Source: Bin87 sp963666415
Lineage (GTDB): Bacteria; Chloroflexota; Dehalococcoidia; Lucifugimonadales; UBA3495
Assembly (NCBI GenBank): GCA_963666415.2
Contig: CAXXPD010000003.1
Location: 3,906,001-3,970,000 of the forward strand
DNA length: 64,000 bases
Direction of reading: 5' to 3'
This document shows positions 20,476 through 29,871 of this stretch, one piece after another (within the stretch, counting starts at the first letter, position 1; the number at the start of each line of letters is the position of its first letter). The notes under the pieces are model-generated. The model saw only the letters and a program-made list of their open reading frames with translations, did no database searches and was not told the origin of the DNA. The translations under genes were made by a program, and so were the position numbers.

Positions 20476-21717
20476 TCAGGGTTTCTCCTGTGGTTCCAGG
20501 ATGTCGGCAACGATCCGTTGCACTTGGGACCAACGGAACTCGAGACGACCCGAGGCAGGATAGCCACGGTGGTTATCGCGAGCCTCCGCGTATGTCAGCC
20601 GCGCGCGCATCCCCTTCAACGTCCGCTCCCTCTCCCGTATGAGTAGTCTGGCCTCTGTGTTCACATCAGGGCCCAAGGGCGGTCGTGCCATCGCCATCAC
20701 CAACGAGTACCAGCGGTTGGCAAACTCCAGCGTGCCCGCCCGCAGCCTGGGATTAACGCTCCGCAGGCGCTGCCACATGGCGATTCGATCCCAGTCTTCC
20801 AGATCAATCCTAATCTCCTGGACCTCCTCGAACCATCCCGACAGACTGGCGGAGAATGTGTCCTGACCTTCGTCATGCTGCAATCCCTCGGCCAGCATCA
20901 CGTTGTACAGGATTGCCGCCCCCTGATGAACCAGCGAAAACAACTTAGCATCGTGTAACCATGCCGACAGCGCAGACGCCGCCACCCGCACCGAGTTGTG
21001 CTCCCAAGGGAAATCAGCGTCCCAAATGCTGCTAACGCCCCCTTCCCGCAGGATGTGAGCCAGGTAGCTATGGGGATGTTTGAGGTCGATGCAATCGCGG
21101 AGGAACCTTCCTTCCTCAGGGGTCATCTTGAAGCTGGCGGTTTCTGGGAACTTCGGCGGGGGTTCAGGCAACTTCGCCCAGCGGCCAGGGATGCCATCCG
21201 CAGATTCGTAACGCCTGTCCTCCACCGGCTCCTCTGGCGCCCATGTCGCCTGCAACAAAGCCGATGGCTCTCGACGGGAGTCCCGATATGAGGGGGTTGC
21301 TCCCGGTTCCCGGCGGATGCCCCATCGTTCCAGACCCACCCAGTAAATTGAGCTCGGCCACCGCTTGAGCGCTGCCCTGGCCTCGCGCCCGATCACTCCG
21401 GCGCCGGCGCCGTGCGTCTCGGCCAACGCGTCGCAAAGCTGCAGTTGCAACTGGCGCGCGAGTTGCTCGGCTCTCGCATTCGGCATGGCTTCGACCATCT
21501 GCAGGATCCACGGGATGAACAGAAAGTATCGAGCACGCGTCTGGATGGTGCTGGTTCCAGGGAAGAGCGCATCGGCGATCGTATCGCGGATGCTGCCGAT
21601 GCCAAGCTCGTCAAGCGTTCCCGGTTCGTTGAGCGCGGAAACTAATTCCATCACGGCACGACGCTCGCTCTCACTGCTGTCTAGCCAGCTCAATGTTGAA
21701 TTGAATTGGGTAACCAT
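20476..21717 (-). CDS. DUF6361 family protein, first gene of the helicase/PLD cassette
   Basis: This protein of unknown function has 413 residues. It is recognised from its N-terminal block TLSWLDSSESERRAVMELV, then TLDELGIGSIRDTIADALFPG and STIQTRARYFLFIPWILQM, which mark the DUF6361 family. No enzyme motif is visible. An AGGAA about 11 bases upstream of the ATG at 21717 could be the ribosome-binding site. The stop overlaps the PLD start (TGATG) and the PLD stop overlaps the helicase start, so the three genes form a tightly coupled unit. A sensor or structural role is possible but not shown. The gene is intact although the PLD gene after it is broken. Confidence 0.85.
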   Translation of the reverse strand: MVTQFNSTLSWLDSSESERRAVMELVSALNEPGTLDELGIGSIRDTIADALFPGTSTIQTRARYFLFIPWILQMVEAMPNARAEQLARQLQLQLCDALAETHGAGAGVIGREARAALKRWPSSIYWVGLERWGIRREPGATPSYRDSRREPSALLQATWAPEEPVEDRRYESADGIPGRWAKLPEPPPKFPETASFKMTPEEGRFLRDCIDLKHPHSYLAHILREGGVSSIWDADFPWEHNSVRVAASALSAWLHDAKLFSLVHQGAAILYNVMLAEGLQHDEGQDTFSASLSGWFEEVQEIRIDLEDWDRIAMWQRLRSVNPRLRAGTLEFANRWYSLVMAMARPPLGPDVNTEARLLIRERERTLKGMRARLTYAEARDNHRGYPASGRLEFRWSQVQRIVADILEPQEKP

Positions 21718-22300
21718 TCTGTTCCTGCAAATCTCTACTTTATTTCTCGCGCCCTAAATCGACTGGATTGGAACACGTAAGCATCGATCATACCGTATTG
21801 CCCGGCGGCCCAATCTACTTAGCCCTCGGGTCAGCGTCAAGGCAACATTGGAACTCGGGCTCCGCGAATAGAACTGGCGTGGCAGCGCATCCGATTTACG
21901 GATTTACGGAAGACTGCCATACCATCAATAAAACGCTAATTCCTTCCGATTTGCGCCTTTATCGCTCGTTTTCCATACTCCCAAGCCGATGAAACTCGCC
22001 CTCGGACGATATCGCGTTAGCAGAAAGAAAATCTACGGGTCATGGATACAGAATCCAAAGGCACAATCGACCGGATTTGATTGCCACGATTGACCGGGAA
22101 ATTGCCGGGCGCACATACATAAACTCAATTTGCCGGTTCGAGGCAAATACCCATCTTCGGCGTGTTTTTCGCCATTGGAAATATCTGCTAGTCTGGGAGA
22201 CTGCCAACCTCGCAACGGCGATCTACGTCGTCTGCCCGACCTGCTCGATCCTGTCTCTTGCGACACCCTTCTCCAGCGTACAACCAACATGGACGACTGA
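21718..22300. promoter_or_regulatory. Divergent intergenic region between the DUF6361 and AddB-like genes
   Basis: These 583 bases must hold the promoters for both the leftward cassette and the rightward addB/addA pair. They are less G+C-rich than the flanking genes. A short direct repeat GATTTACG GATTTACG lies near 21893-21910. No convincing coding frame, RNA gene or clear sigma-70 box pair was identified by eye. Confidence 0.5.
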
Positions 22301-25300
22301 ATGCAACTACCTGGGATTACCAACCAACATCGCCTTGTCGTTGATAGGCTGTCTTCGAATTTGACGGAGTCGCTATGGCGGCTCATCGAAAATGAGCAAA
22401 AGGACGATGTACTCGCTCCCGTAACCGTGATAACACCCACGCCGTACGCGCGCCTGGCCCTGCGACAGGAACTGGGACGCACGGGGTTCGCCAACGTCAG
22501 GTTCATTCTGCTGCCCGTCCTGTCGGAGTTGCTGGGCGCGGCTGCGCTCGAGCGACAGGGCCGAAAGCCGCTCACCACCGTGATCGAGAACCTGGTGGTA
22601 CGGCAGACGCTGGCCCGAACCGATGGCCCATTGCAGAGCGTTTGGGAGCATCCCAGCACTCAATCCAGCGTTCGCGCCGCGTTCCGTCAACTGCGCAACA
22701 CCGACGAGACGATGCGCTCTGCGCTGGCGGCCCGCGGCGGGGTCACCAGCGAGATCGCACGCTTGCATGAGGGATTCCGCCGGCTCATCGGCGCTGAATG
22801 GTACGACACCGAAGACCTGGCCGAAGCTGCGGCGGAAGCGGTGCGAGCCGGCGCCGCTCCCGGACTGAACGATTTGGGCCTGATCGTCTTCTACCTCCCT
22901 CACGGCCTCTCGCCGGGCGAGATCACGTTGATCGAAACCCTGGCCGAACACCACCGGTGCGCGGCGCTCCTGGGCGCCACCGGCGACGCTGACGCCGACG
23001 TATCCACCCAGGATTTGGCAGCCAGATTGCGCTGGACCATGGTCCCGCCGGCCGGTGCGCCAACCGGCGCCACGGATATTCACTTACTCTCAGGGTCTGC
23101 CCGACTGCACATCGCCCCCACCGCTCACGAGGAACTGCGTTGGGTCATCCGCCAAATCGTCCGGGAACTCAACGAGAACAATACCCCGCTGCACAGAATG
23201 GCAATTCTTTTTCGGATGGCCGATCCGTATGCAACGTTGGTTCGCGACGAGTTGCGCATGGCCAGGCTGCCAATGGCGGGACCAGACCGGGAGCCGTTAT
23301 CCAGCACCGGGGCGGGCCGTGCTCTGAGCGGCCTTTTGGGTCTGTCTGGCAGCCAGTTCCCGAGATCGGAAGTGATGGCATGGCTGAGCAGTTGTCCGCT
23401 GCGAATTTCCGTTGTAGCCGGCCAGGGTTTCAGCCCCAGCCAATGGGACGTGGTCACCAGGAAAGCGGGCATCGTCGGCGGCCTGCAGCAATGGCGGGAC
23501 CGGCTGGCCGCCCATACCCAACGGCAGATCGGGGATGCCGAACGGCGCGAAACCGTCGGGGAAATCAGCGTCTCCCGCGCCCGTGGCATGAGGTCCGAGG
23601 CTGCGGTCGCGGGGAACATTCAGGCATTCATCGAGAAACTCGCCGGAGACCTCGAGCCGCCGCCCGACGGAAGCTCGTGGCGCGAGTTCGCCAATTGGGC
23701 CAGCAGCCTGCTGGACGCCTACCTGGCCACCGACCTCAGCGAGTCGGACAACGCGGCCTCGGAACGCGTCCGCAGGCTTCTGGACGAGTTTGCCGCGGCA
23801 GACAGCGTACACAATCGTACGACCTTGCCGGAGTTCCGGCAGCTGGTCAGGGAGTTGATGCAATCTCCGTTCGGCCATTTGGGACCCACCGGCCAGGGCA
23901 TCTTCGTATCCTCCTTTGCCGGAGCGGCCGGCATGAGCTTTGACGCGGTCTGGCTGGTCGGCATGGTCGAGGGCGCAGTCCCTCCGGCGCCTCGCCGCGA
24001 CCCGTTGCTGACTGAATCGGACTGGTCGGCAGCGGGCGGCCCTGACCGCATCCAGATGCGCATGGCCGAGGAACGCTACGAATATCTCGCCGCCATCGCG
24101 TCGGCTCCTCGTCGCACCCTGACCTATCCGGCGGCCGACGCCGCATCGCAGAGGCAAGCTTACCCGTCGCGATGGTTCCTGGAACAGGCGTCGGTGTTGG
24201 CTGACGCCCCGGTGCGGACCGGCGACCTGCCCGGGCTGCGCGGCAACGATTGGCTCACCGTCGATGATTCGTCCCAGCAGGCGCTTGCGAACGCGGATGA
24301 GATCACCCTGGCCGATAGTCAGGATTTCCGGCTCAAGCGACTGCTGGAATGGCGACAAGATGGGCGAGACCTTCGTGCCCATCCCTTCGCCGGCAGGGAT
24401 CCGCTCGCACGCGCGTTCCAGGTGGCCGGTCAACGCTCCCTGCGCCAGCTGACTGAGTTCGACGGGAACCTGTCGGATGTCGCGGAAAGCGGCAGGTTCA
24501 GCATCGGCCCGGGCGGAGCGCCCATATCCCCTACGGCTCTCGAGACCTGGGCAGCCTGCCCATACCGGTACTACTTGGGCCATGTGCTGATGCTGGGGGC
24601 GTTGGACACCCCCGAAGAAACATTCTCCATCAGCGCCCTGGACCGTGGCACGCTGAGTCACGCGATTCTGGAACGGTTCGTTGATGAGAGCGTTCAAAGC
24701 GGCATTCTTCCCTCACCAGGTGAACCGTGGAGTCCGGATGACCGGGATCGTCTGATGCGCATCGCCGCTGAGAGCTTTCATGATGCTGAAACCAAGGGCA
24801 TGACCGGCAAGCGACTGCTGTGGGACATGGTCAAAACGGAAATCCTGTCAGATCTCGAGACGTTCCTGGAAACGGACTCCGCATTGCGGGAAATGAGCCA
24901 AACAGCGGATGTCCGGGTTGAGACCAGGTTCGGTTTCGGTAATGACACTACCGAGGTTGCCGATCCCCAAACGGGTATCCGCTTCAGGGGGGTGATCGAC
25001 CGGATCGACATCAGCAGTGACGGGAAAAGGGTTTTGGTCGTCGACTACAAGACCGGCAGCGCGGATCCATACAAAGGCCTGGACGATGACCCAATCGATC
25101 AGGGCCGCCACCTCCAGTTGGGTGTCTATTCCCTCGCTGCCCGTGAACTGTTCCCCGACGCCACCACCGTATCCGCCGCTTACTGGTTCAGTACCAACCG
25201 CGGCAGATTCCAGTTCGTCCCCGCTGCGCACTTCAACATCATCGACGAGTCCGTTGCGGAAAGGTTCCGCGAGGGAGTTGCCAGCATCACGGCCGGCATC

Positions 25301-25483
25301 AACGCGGGACTCTTTCCCGCGAATCCCGGGCCGCCGGGCCGCTACGGACCATCCAACTGCCAGTATTGCGATTTCGATTCCATATGCCCAACCCGACGCA
25401 GCGCGCTCTGGGAACGCAAGAAGTCCGATTCGATCCTGTCCGAATATGTGCAACTCGCCGAAGCCGACGGGGAGGGAGACTGA
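22301..25483 (+). CDS. addB: AddB-like helicase-nuclease subunit with Fe-S-type PD-(D/E)XK domain
   Basis: This is the predicted AddB-type partner of an ATP-dependent double-strand-end nuclease. It has 1060 residues from the ATG at 22301, where no strong ribosome-binding site is seen, so the exact start is uncertain. The N-terminal and middle parts are helicase-like but lack a clear Walker A. The C-terminal nuclease has GVIDRID and VLVVDYKTG near 900-917. Four cysteines are placed as in AddB iron-sulfur nucleases, one in WAACPYRYY near 750 and three in NCQYCDFDSICP near 1019. The stop shares bases with the next start (TGATG). It could be the host's own recombination enzyme or part of the defence cassette opposite. 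Confidence 0.82.
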   Translation: MQLPGITNQHRLVVDRLSSNLTESLWRLIENEQKDDVLAPVTVITPTPYARLALRQELGRTGFANVRFILLPVLSELLGAAALERQGRKPLTTVIENLVVRQTLARTDGPLQSVWEHPSTQSSVRAAFRQLRNTDETMRSALAARGGVTSEIARLHEGFRRLIGAEWYDTEDLAEAAAEAVRAGAAPGLNDLGLIVFYLPHGLSPGEITLIETLAEHHRCAALLGATGDADADVSTQDLAARLRWTMVPPAGAPTGATDIHLLSGSARLHIAPTAHEELRWVIRQIVRELNENNTPLHRMAILFRMADPYATLVRDELRMARLPMAGPDREPLSSTGAGRALSGLLGLSGSQFPRSEVMAWLSSCPLRISVVAGQGFSPSQWDVVTRKAGIVGGLQQWRDRLAAHTQRQIGDAERRETVGEISVSRARGMRSEAAVAGNIQAFIEKLAGDLEPPPDGSSWREFANWASSLLDAYLATDLSESDNAASERVRRLLDEFAAADSVHNRTTLPEFRQLVRELMQSPFGHLGPTGQGIFVSSFAGAAGMSFDAVWLVGMVEGAVPPAPRRDPLLTESDWSAAGGPDRIQMRMAEERYEYLAAIASAPRRTLTYPAADAASQRQAYPSRWFLEQASVLADAPVRTGDLPGLRGNDWLTVDDSSQQALANADEITLADSQDFRLKRLLEWRQDGRDLRAHPFAGRDPLARAFQVAGQRSLRQLTEFDGNLSDVAESGRFSIGPGGAPISPTALETWAACPYRYYLGHVLMLGALDTPEETFSISALDRGTLSHAILERFVDESVQSGILPSPGEPWSPDDRDRLMRIAAESFHDAETKGMTGKRLLWDMVKTEILSDLETFLETDSALREMSQTADVRVETRFGFGNDTTEVADPQTGIRFRGVIDRIDISSDGKRVLVVDYKTGSADPYKGLDDDPIDQGRHLQLGVYSLAARELFPDATTVSAAYWFSTNRGRFQFVPAAHFNIIDESVAERFREGVASITAGINAGLFPANPGPPGRYGPSNCQYCDFDSICPTRRSALWERKKSDSILSEYVQLAEADGEGD

Positions 25484-28400
25484 TGACATCAACGGATGCG
25501 GCAACTTCGGACAATCGCCACCCCGGTTTCGTTCCGGTCGATGACGATGCCAGAAAGGCCATCAGGGATGATCTGGGTGCGACGCTTTTCGTGGAGGCCA
25601 GCGCCGGCACTGGCAAAACGACCAGCCTCGTTCAGCGGGTCACCAACCTGGTTGCGACCGGAACGACCACCCTGAACCGGATCGCCGCCATCACCTTCAC
25701 GGAAGCCGCCGCCGCCGAGCTGCGAGACCGAGTTCGGTCGACCCTTGAGGAGGCATCAGTCGACGATGCACGTTCCGAAGTCGAGCGCAGCCGTTGTCGC
25801 CAGGGCGTCGCCGATCTGGATCAGGCGGATATCTGCACTCTCCATTCGTTCGCCGGCGGCCTCCTGCGCGAGCGCCCTCTTGAGGCGGGTTTGCCGCCAT
25901 CCTTCGAGACCAGCGACCAAATCGTTGCCGGCATCAAATTCGAAGAAGAGTGGAGTGGATGGCTCGATCGGCATCTCGACGGCGAGACCGGTCTGGCGCC
26001 GCCGTTGGCCCTGGCCCTGACCTTGGGGTTGACGCTGACCCATCTGAGAACCATCGCGCGCGAGTTCCACCAAAACTACAGCGACCTGTTGGACGTCAGT
26101 TACCACGCCGGAGATTGTCCTCCCCTGTCAATCGTGGAGACGCTGCTTGACACAGCGCCCGAATTGGAAAGGCTGTGCTCCTACTCCAGGAACGGCAAAG
26201 GTGATGCGCTCTACGATCACGTGATAGACAGGTTGGCTTCACTCCGCCTCCTGTCCGGAGCCGCGGCCGGGTCAGCAGACGGTTACCGGTTTCTGCTGGG
26301 CGTACTTCCGCTGCGACAAAGTCGCGGCCGCCAGGGAGACTGGGACAATGACCCAACAAACGGCAGAAACGCCTGTGCCGCCCTGAAGGACCTGCTCGGT
26401 GATTTGGACCGGCAGGCTAACGAGGAGATCGCATACGCCCGGAGAGCCGTGTTGATGCCCATCCTCGAGGACCTTCGACAGCTGGTCCTGGAATACGCGG
26501 GCAAACGTCGCTCCGAGGGTCGAGCCGAGTTTCACGACCTGCTGGTGTGGGCCCGTGAGTTGCTGCGGAACAACGCGCAGGTCCGCGACCACTTCCGCGA
26601 ACGCTACACCCACCTGTTGATTGACGAGGCCCAGGACACCGATCCGATCCAGGCGGAAATCGCAATGCTGTTGTCCGAACCTGTCCACGCGGACAACGCC
26701 GTTTCTAGCCTCCCCGTCCAATGGGACCAGATCCGGCCCGAGCCCGGCAAACTTTTCGTGGTTGGGGATCCCAAGCAATCGATTTATCGTTTCCGCCGTG
26801 CCGACGTCGGGCAGATGAAACGCTTGCAATCGAGCATGGAGCAGGCCGACGGTCACACGGTCAAGCTGGTGCAGAATTTTCGCTCTCAAAAACCGGTCGT
26901 TGGGTGGGTCAACCGCCTATTCGAGCAATGGATGGGCGAAGGCCATACCGCTGGTGTCGATGACGCCGACACCCAAGCCGTTTACGCCGATATGACCGCG
27001 CTGTGGATCGGCGACACCGGAAGTGCGTTCGCGCCTCGGGTGTGGACCTTGGGCGACGAGGCGGTCGAGGCCTCGATTGCCCAAATTCGGGAGGACGAAG
27101 CGCACGACATCGGAATCCTGCTGCGACAGATGGTTGCGGACCCATGGGAAACCCTCGACCGGACGGCGACCGAGAGCAACGGCCACGAGACATACCGTCC
27201 CGTACGCTATTCGGACGTGTGCATCCTCATGCCGCGCCGCGCCGGACTGGCGGCCTTGGAGCGTGGCTTGGAGTCTTGGGACATACCCTATCGGTTGGAG
27301 AGCGCATCCCTGGTGTTCGAGACCCAGGAGATTCGCGATCTGCTGAACTGCCTGATGGCGATCGACGACCCGGCCAACCAGGTGGCCACCGTGGCCGCTC
27401 TCCGCTCTCCCGCGTTCGGATGCAGCGATGTGGACCTGTTGCAACACCGCAACAGGGGAGGGAGTTTTGACTACCTGAGCAACGAAGCGCACGCCCGAGG
27501 AGAAGAAAGGGTGCTGAGCGCCTTTGAGGTGTTGCGGTCGTTCCATCGCAGCCGTTTGAATGAGGCCACCGGTGCTCTCATCGACCGTTTCGTTCGCGAG
27601 CGCGGGCTGCTGGAAGCGGCCGTCGGCTACCCGAGGATGCGGGAACAGTGGCGCCGCTACCGGTTCCTCGTGGAACAGGCGGGACGATTTAACAGGGCCG
27701 GTGGGGACACCCTGCGCGCCTTCCTCCAGTGGGTGGACGATCAGATCAACGAAGGAGCTCGCGTCACCGAGACTCCGGTGCCGGAATCGGACGAAGACGC
27801 GGTTCGGGTCATGACTATCCACGGGTCGAAGGGGCTCGAGTTCCCCGTGGTGATCCTCACCGGTATCAATTCGGCTCCGACGGCGGGCGGTAATCCCGTC
27901 ATCGTGGACCGGGCTAGTGGGAGGGTCGAAGTGGGCATCGGTCCTGCAGCCGCACGGTTTGCCACACCCGGTTTCGAAGAACTCGCCGAACTCGACAATC
28001 AGATGTCGGCGGAAGAGCACATCCGCCTAATGTACGTGGCAACCACCAGGGCCAGGGATCACTTAGTGCTGAGCATGCGCCGGCCGGCAAAGGGAGCAAA
28101 AACAACTGCCGCCGTTATCGCGGATTACATGGCTGACGACGAGGATCTGTGGGAGGCGGTAGAACTCAAGGGCACATCCGGTTTGGCGGAAGCACAAACC
28201 CACGTTGGCAAGGACAACGCCTTGGCAATCGATGAAACCCTACATTCGGCTGACCATCTGGACGCCTGGACGGAAACCCGTGAACGCGCCATTGCCGAGC
28301 TCAGTCGCCCGCTGTTCGTCGCCGCGACCGCCCTTTCTCGGCTGCACGAAGACGACAAGCCGGAACAGGACAGTCCCGAACCTTGGCGTCGCGGCAGGGC

Positions 28401-28926
28401 GGGTACTTCGGTGGGACGCGCCGTGCACGCGGTATTGCAGTCGATCGACCTTGCCACCGGGGAAGGCGTGGATCACCGTGCCCGCGCTCAGGCCGTCGCG
28501 GAGGGCGTCCCCGACCGCGAGACCGAGATCGCTCGCCTTGCCAGGGTCGCCGTGAACAGCGACATCGTGCGTCGCGCGGTGGCGTCAAACCGTATCTGGC
28601 GTGAGGTCCCGGTCGCAACCCCCGTCGATGACGGCTCCCTTCACGGATTCATTGACCTGCTGTTCGAAGAGAAGGACGGTCTGGTGGTGGTGGACTACAA
28701 GACCGACGCCGTCACTTCGGCCGAGTTGCCCGAAGTTATCGATCGCTATCGCTTGCAGGGCGGCGCTTATGCCTATGCGGTAAGCCGGATCACTGGCAAG
28801 CCGGTGAAGGAGGTGGTGTTCCTTTACCTGCAACCGAACCGTGAAGTAGCTCTGGCAGATCTCGCGGGTGCGATGATGGAGGCCCAAGAGGTAGCGCGAA
28901 CAATCCTTCGAGATAGTGCGAATTAG
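25483..28926 (+). CDS. addA: AddA-like UvrD-family helicase with C-terminal nuclease
   Basis: This SF1 helicase-nuclease should unwind and degrade DNA ends together with the preceding gene. The ATG at 25483 (1147 residues) overlaps the addB stop and follows GGGGAGGGAGAC. Motifs: Walker A ASAGTGKTT near 39, motif II LLIDEAQDTDP near 378, motif III GDPKQSIYRFR near 427, motif V MTIHGSKGLEFPVV near 776, and a C-terminal nuclease with HGFIDLLF, VVVDYKTD and the YRLQGGAYAYA helix near 1060-1095. Everything expected of AddA is present and the gene is unbroken. The length is typical. Confidence 0.88.
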   Translation: MTSTDAATSDNRHPGFVPVDDDARKAIRDDLGATLFVEASAGTGKTTSLVQRVTNLVATGTTTLNRIAAITFTEAAAAELRDRVRSTLEEASVDDARSEVERSRCRQGVADLDQADICTLHSFAGGLLRERPLEAGLPPSFETSDQIVAGIKFEEEWSGWLDRHLDGETGLAPPLALALTLGLTLTHLRTIAREFHQNYSDLLDVSYHAGDCPPLSIVETLLDTAPELERLCSYSRNGKGDALYDHVIDRLASLRLLSGAAAGSADGYRFLLGVLPLRQSRGRQGDWDNDPTNGRNACAALKDLLGDLDRQANEEIAYARRAVLMPILEDLRQLVLEYAGKRRSEGRAEFHDLLVWARELLRNNAQVRDHFRERYTHLLIDEAQDTDPIQAEIAMLLSEPVHADNAVSSLPVQWDQIRPEPGKLFVVGDPKQSIYRFRRADVGQMKRLQSSMEQADGHTVKLVQNFRSQKPVVGWVNRLFEQWMGEGHTAGVDDADTQAVYADMTALWIGDTGSAFAPRVWTLGDEAVEASIAQIREDEAHDIGILLRQMVADPWETLDRTATESNGHETYRPVRYSDVCILMPRRAGLAALERGLESWDIPYRLESASLVFETQEIRDLLNCLMAIDDPANQVATVAALRSPAFGCSDVDLLQHRNRGGSFDYLSNEAHARGEERVLSAFEVLRSFHRSRLNEATGALIDRFVRERGLLEAAVGYPRMREQWRRYRFLVEQAGRFNRAGGDTLRAFLQWVDDQINEGARVTETPVPESDEDAVRVMTIHGSKGLEFPVVILTGINSAPTAGGNPVIVDRASGRVEVGIGPAAARFATPGFEELAELDNQMSAEEHIRLMYVATTRARDHLVLSMRRPAKGAKTTAAVIADYMADDEDLWEAVELKGTSGLAEAQTHVGKDNALAIDETLHSADHLDAWTETRERAIAELSRPLFVAATALSRLHEDDKPEQDSPEPWRRGRAGTSVGRAVHAVLQSIDLATGEGVDHRARAQAVAEGVPDRETEIARLARVAVNSDIVRRAVASNRIWREVPVATPVDDGSLHGFIDLLFEEKDGLVVVDYKTDAVTSAELPEVIDRYRLQGGAYAYAVSRITGKPVKEVVFLYLQPNREVALADLAGAMMEAQEVARTILRDSAN

Positions 28927-28987
28927 CGACCATTGTCAGTCCACAGTCGAAAACATAACCCAAGGATGGCTGCCCCGTGTTTTCTAA

Positions 28988-29849
28988 GAACCTGTCTACG
29001 ATCTCTGAAATAGGTTAAGCTGAGACTATTATCAGGGGAGGGGTAATCATGTCTCATTCCTATCCCAGCGACATCAGCCGGGAGCAATTCGTCCGGATTC
29101 TGCCCGTGTTGGAGTCGGCCCGCCGTCGGACCAAGCCCCGCACCGTGGACTTGTATGACGTTTTCTGCGGCGTGCTGTACCTCTTGAAAAGTGGGTGCCA
29201 GTGGCGAATGCTGCCTGCGGACTTCTCCAATTGGCGCACTTGCTACAAGTATTTCCGGCAATGGAGCGAGCGGCCTGGCCCGGGTCAGGATTCCATTCTG
29301 GAGCAAGTCCTAAAAAAAATCGGTTGGCGCGGCCCGACAAAGCAATGGACGGAAAGAGCAGACCAGCTTCTGCATCGTGGACTCCCAGAGCGTCAAGAAC
29401 ACGGACACCGCCGGGCACAAGGGCTATGACGCAGGCAAGAAGGTGTCGGGAATCAAGCGTCACATCGCGGTGGACACGCAAGGATTGCCCCATGCGATAC
29501 ACGTGACTACCGCCGACGTTACCGACCGGGCCGGGGCTTTGGCGATGTTTGACCGGCGCCGAGACGGCCTCAGTCAAGTGCAGAACGTGCTGGTGGACGG
29601 GGGTTACACCGGAAAGCCCTTTGCCACTGCGGTGCAAGGCCTGTTGGGAGCCTCGGTGGAAGTGGTGAAACGCAACGAACTGCACACCTTCGTGGTGCTT
29701 CCAAAGCGATGGGTGGTGGAGCGATCTTTCGCCTGGCTGGAAAAGTGCCGACGACTCTGGAAGAACTGCGAAAGAAAGCTCAATACTAGCCTGCAAATGG
29801 TGGTGCTTGCCTTCACGGTGCTAATCCTAAAAAGATTGCAAACAGGCTC
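28988..29849 (+). mobile_element. IS5-family element
   Basis: The element is 862 bases. The ends are an imperfect inverted repeat of about 20 bases beginning GAACCTGTCT at the left and GAGCCTGTTT when the right end is read inward. A TAA triplet flanks both sides (28985-28987 and 29850-29852), which matches the 3-base TNA duplications of some IS5 groups. It sits directly against the left end of an IS701-family element. Confidence 0.85.
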
Positions 29850-29871
29850 TAATACTACAGTCGCATATTAG
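29049..29871 (+). CDS. IS5-family transposase in two frames
   Basis: The first frame starts at ATG 29049 and holds the N-terminal domain (YDVFCGVLYLLKSGCQWRMLP). The second holds the catalytic part: CIVDSQSVKNTD, NVLVDGGYTG and RWVVERSFAWLEKCRRLWKNCER supply D, D and E. The frames meet at an A8 run (29312-29319). Losing one A, by transcriptional slippage or mutation, would join them. The second frame passes through the right inverted repeat, and its stop (29869-29871) lies outside the element in the neighbouring IS701. The element therefore seems to supply no stop codon of its own. Confidence 0.8.

Larger units (their letters stand above)
15681..20476 (-). pseudogene. PLD-superfamily (HKD) protein gene interrupted by an IS1380-family element
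   Basis: The pieces are 20476-20105 and 17147-15681. Joined through one copy of the target repeat GTAAC they give a continuous 612-codon frame. The first HKD-like site is FHPKAWALRY near residue 114 (H and K present, Asp position not conserved), followed by a CQSRNLTFDASWD block. The second is LHAKVFVIDDG near residue 310 with GSGNSTSAAL after it. PLD-family nucleases and phosphodiesterases use paired HKD motifs, and in defence systems such proteins (for example DrmC) usually act on nucleic acid. The start overlaps the DUF6361 stop (TGATG) and the stop overlaps the helicase start. The insertion falls just after the first HKD motif, so no complete enzyme can be made now. Confidence 0.88.

Noticed and set aside
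8039..28926. Assignment to DISARM, BREX, Druantia, Zorya or Dnd
   Set aside because: The marker genes (DUF1998 protein and methylase, PglZ, DUF4338, ZorAB, DndA-E) are not in the window.
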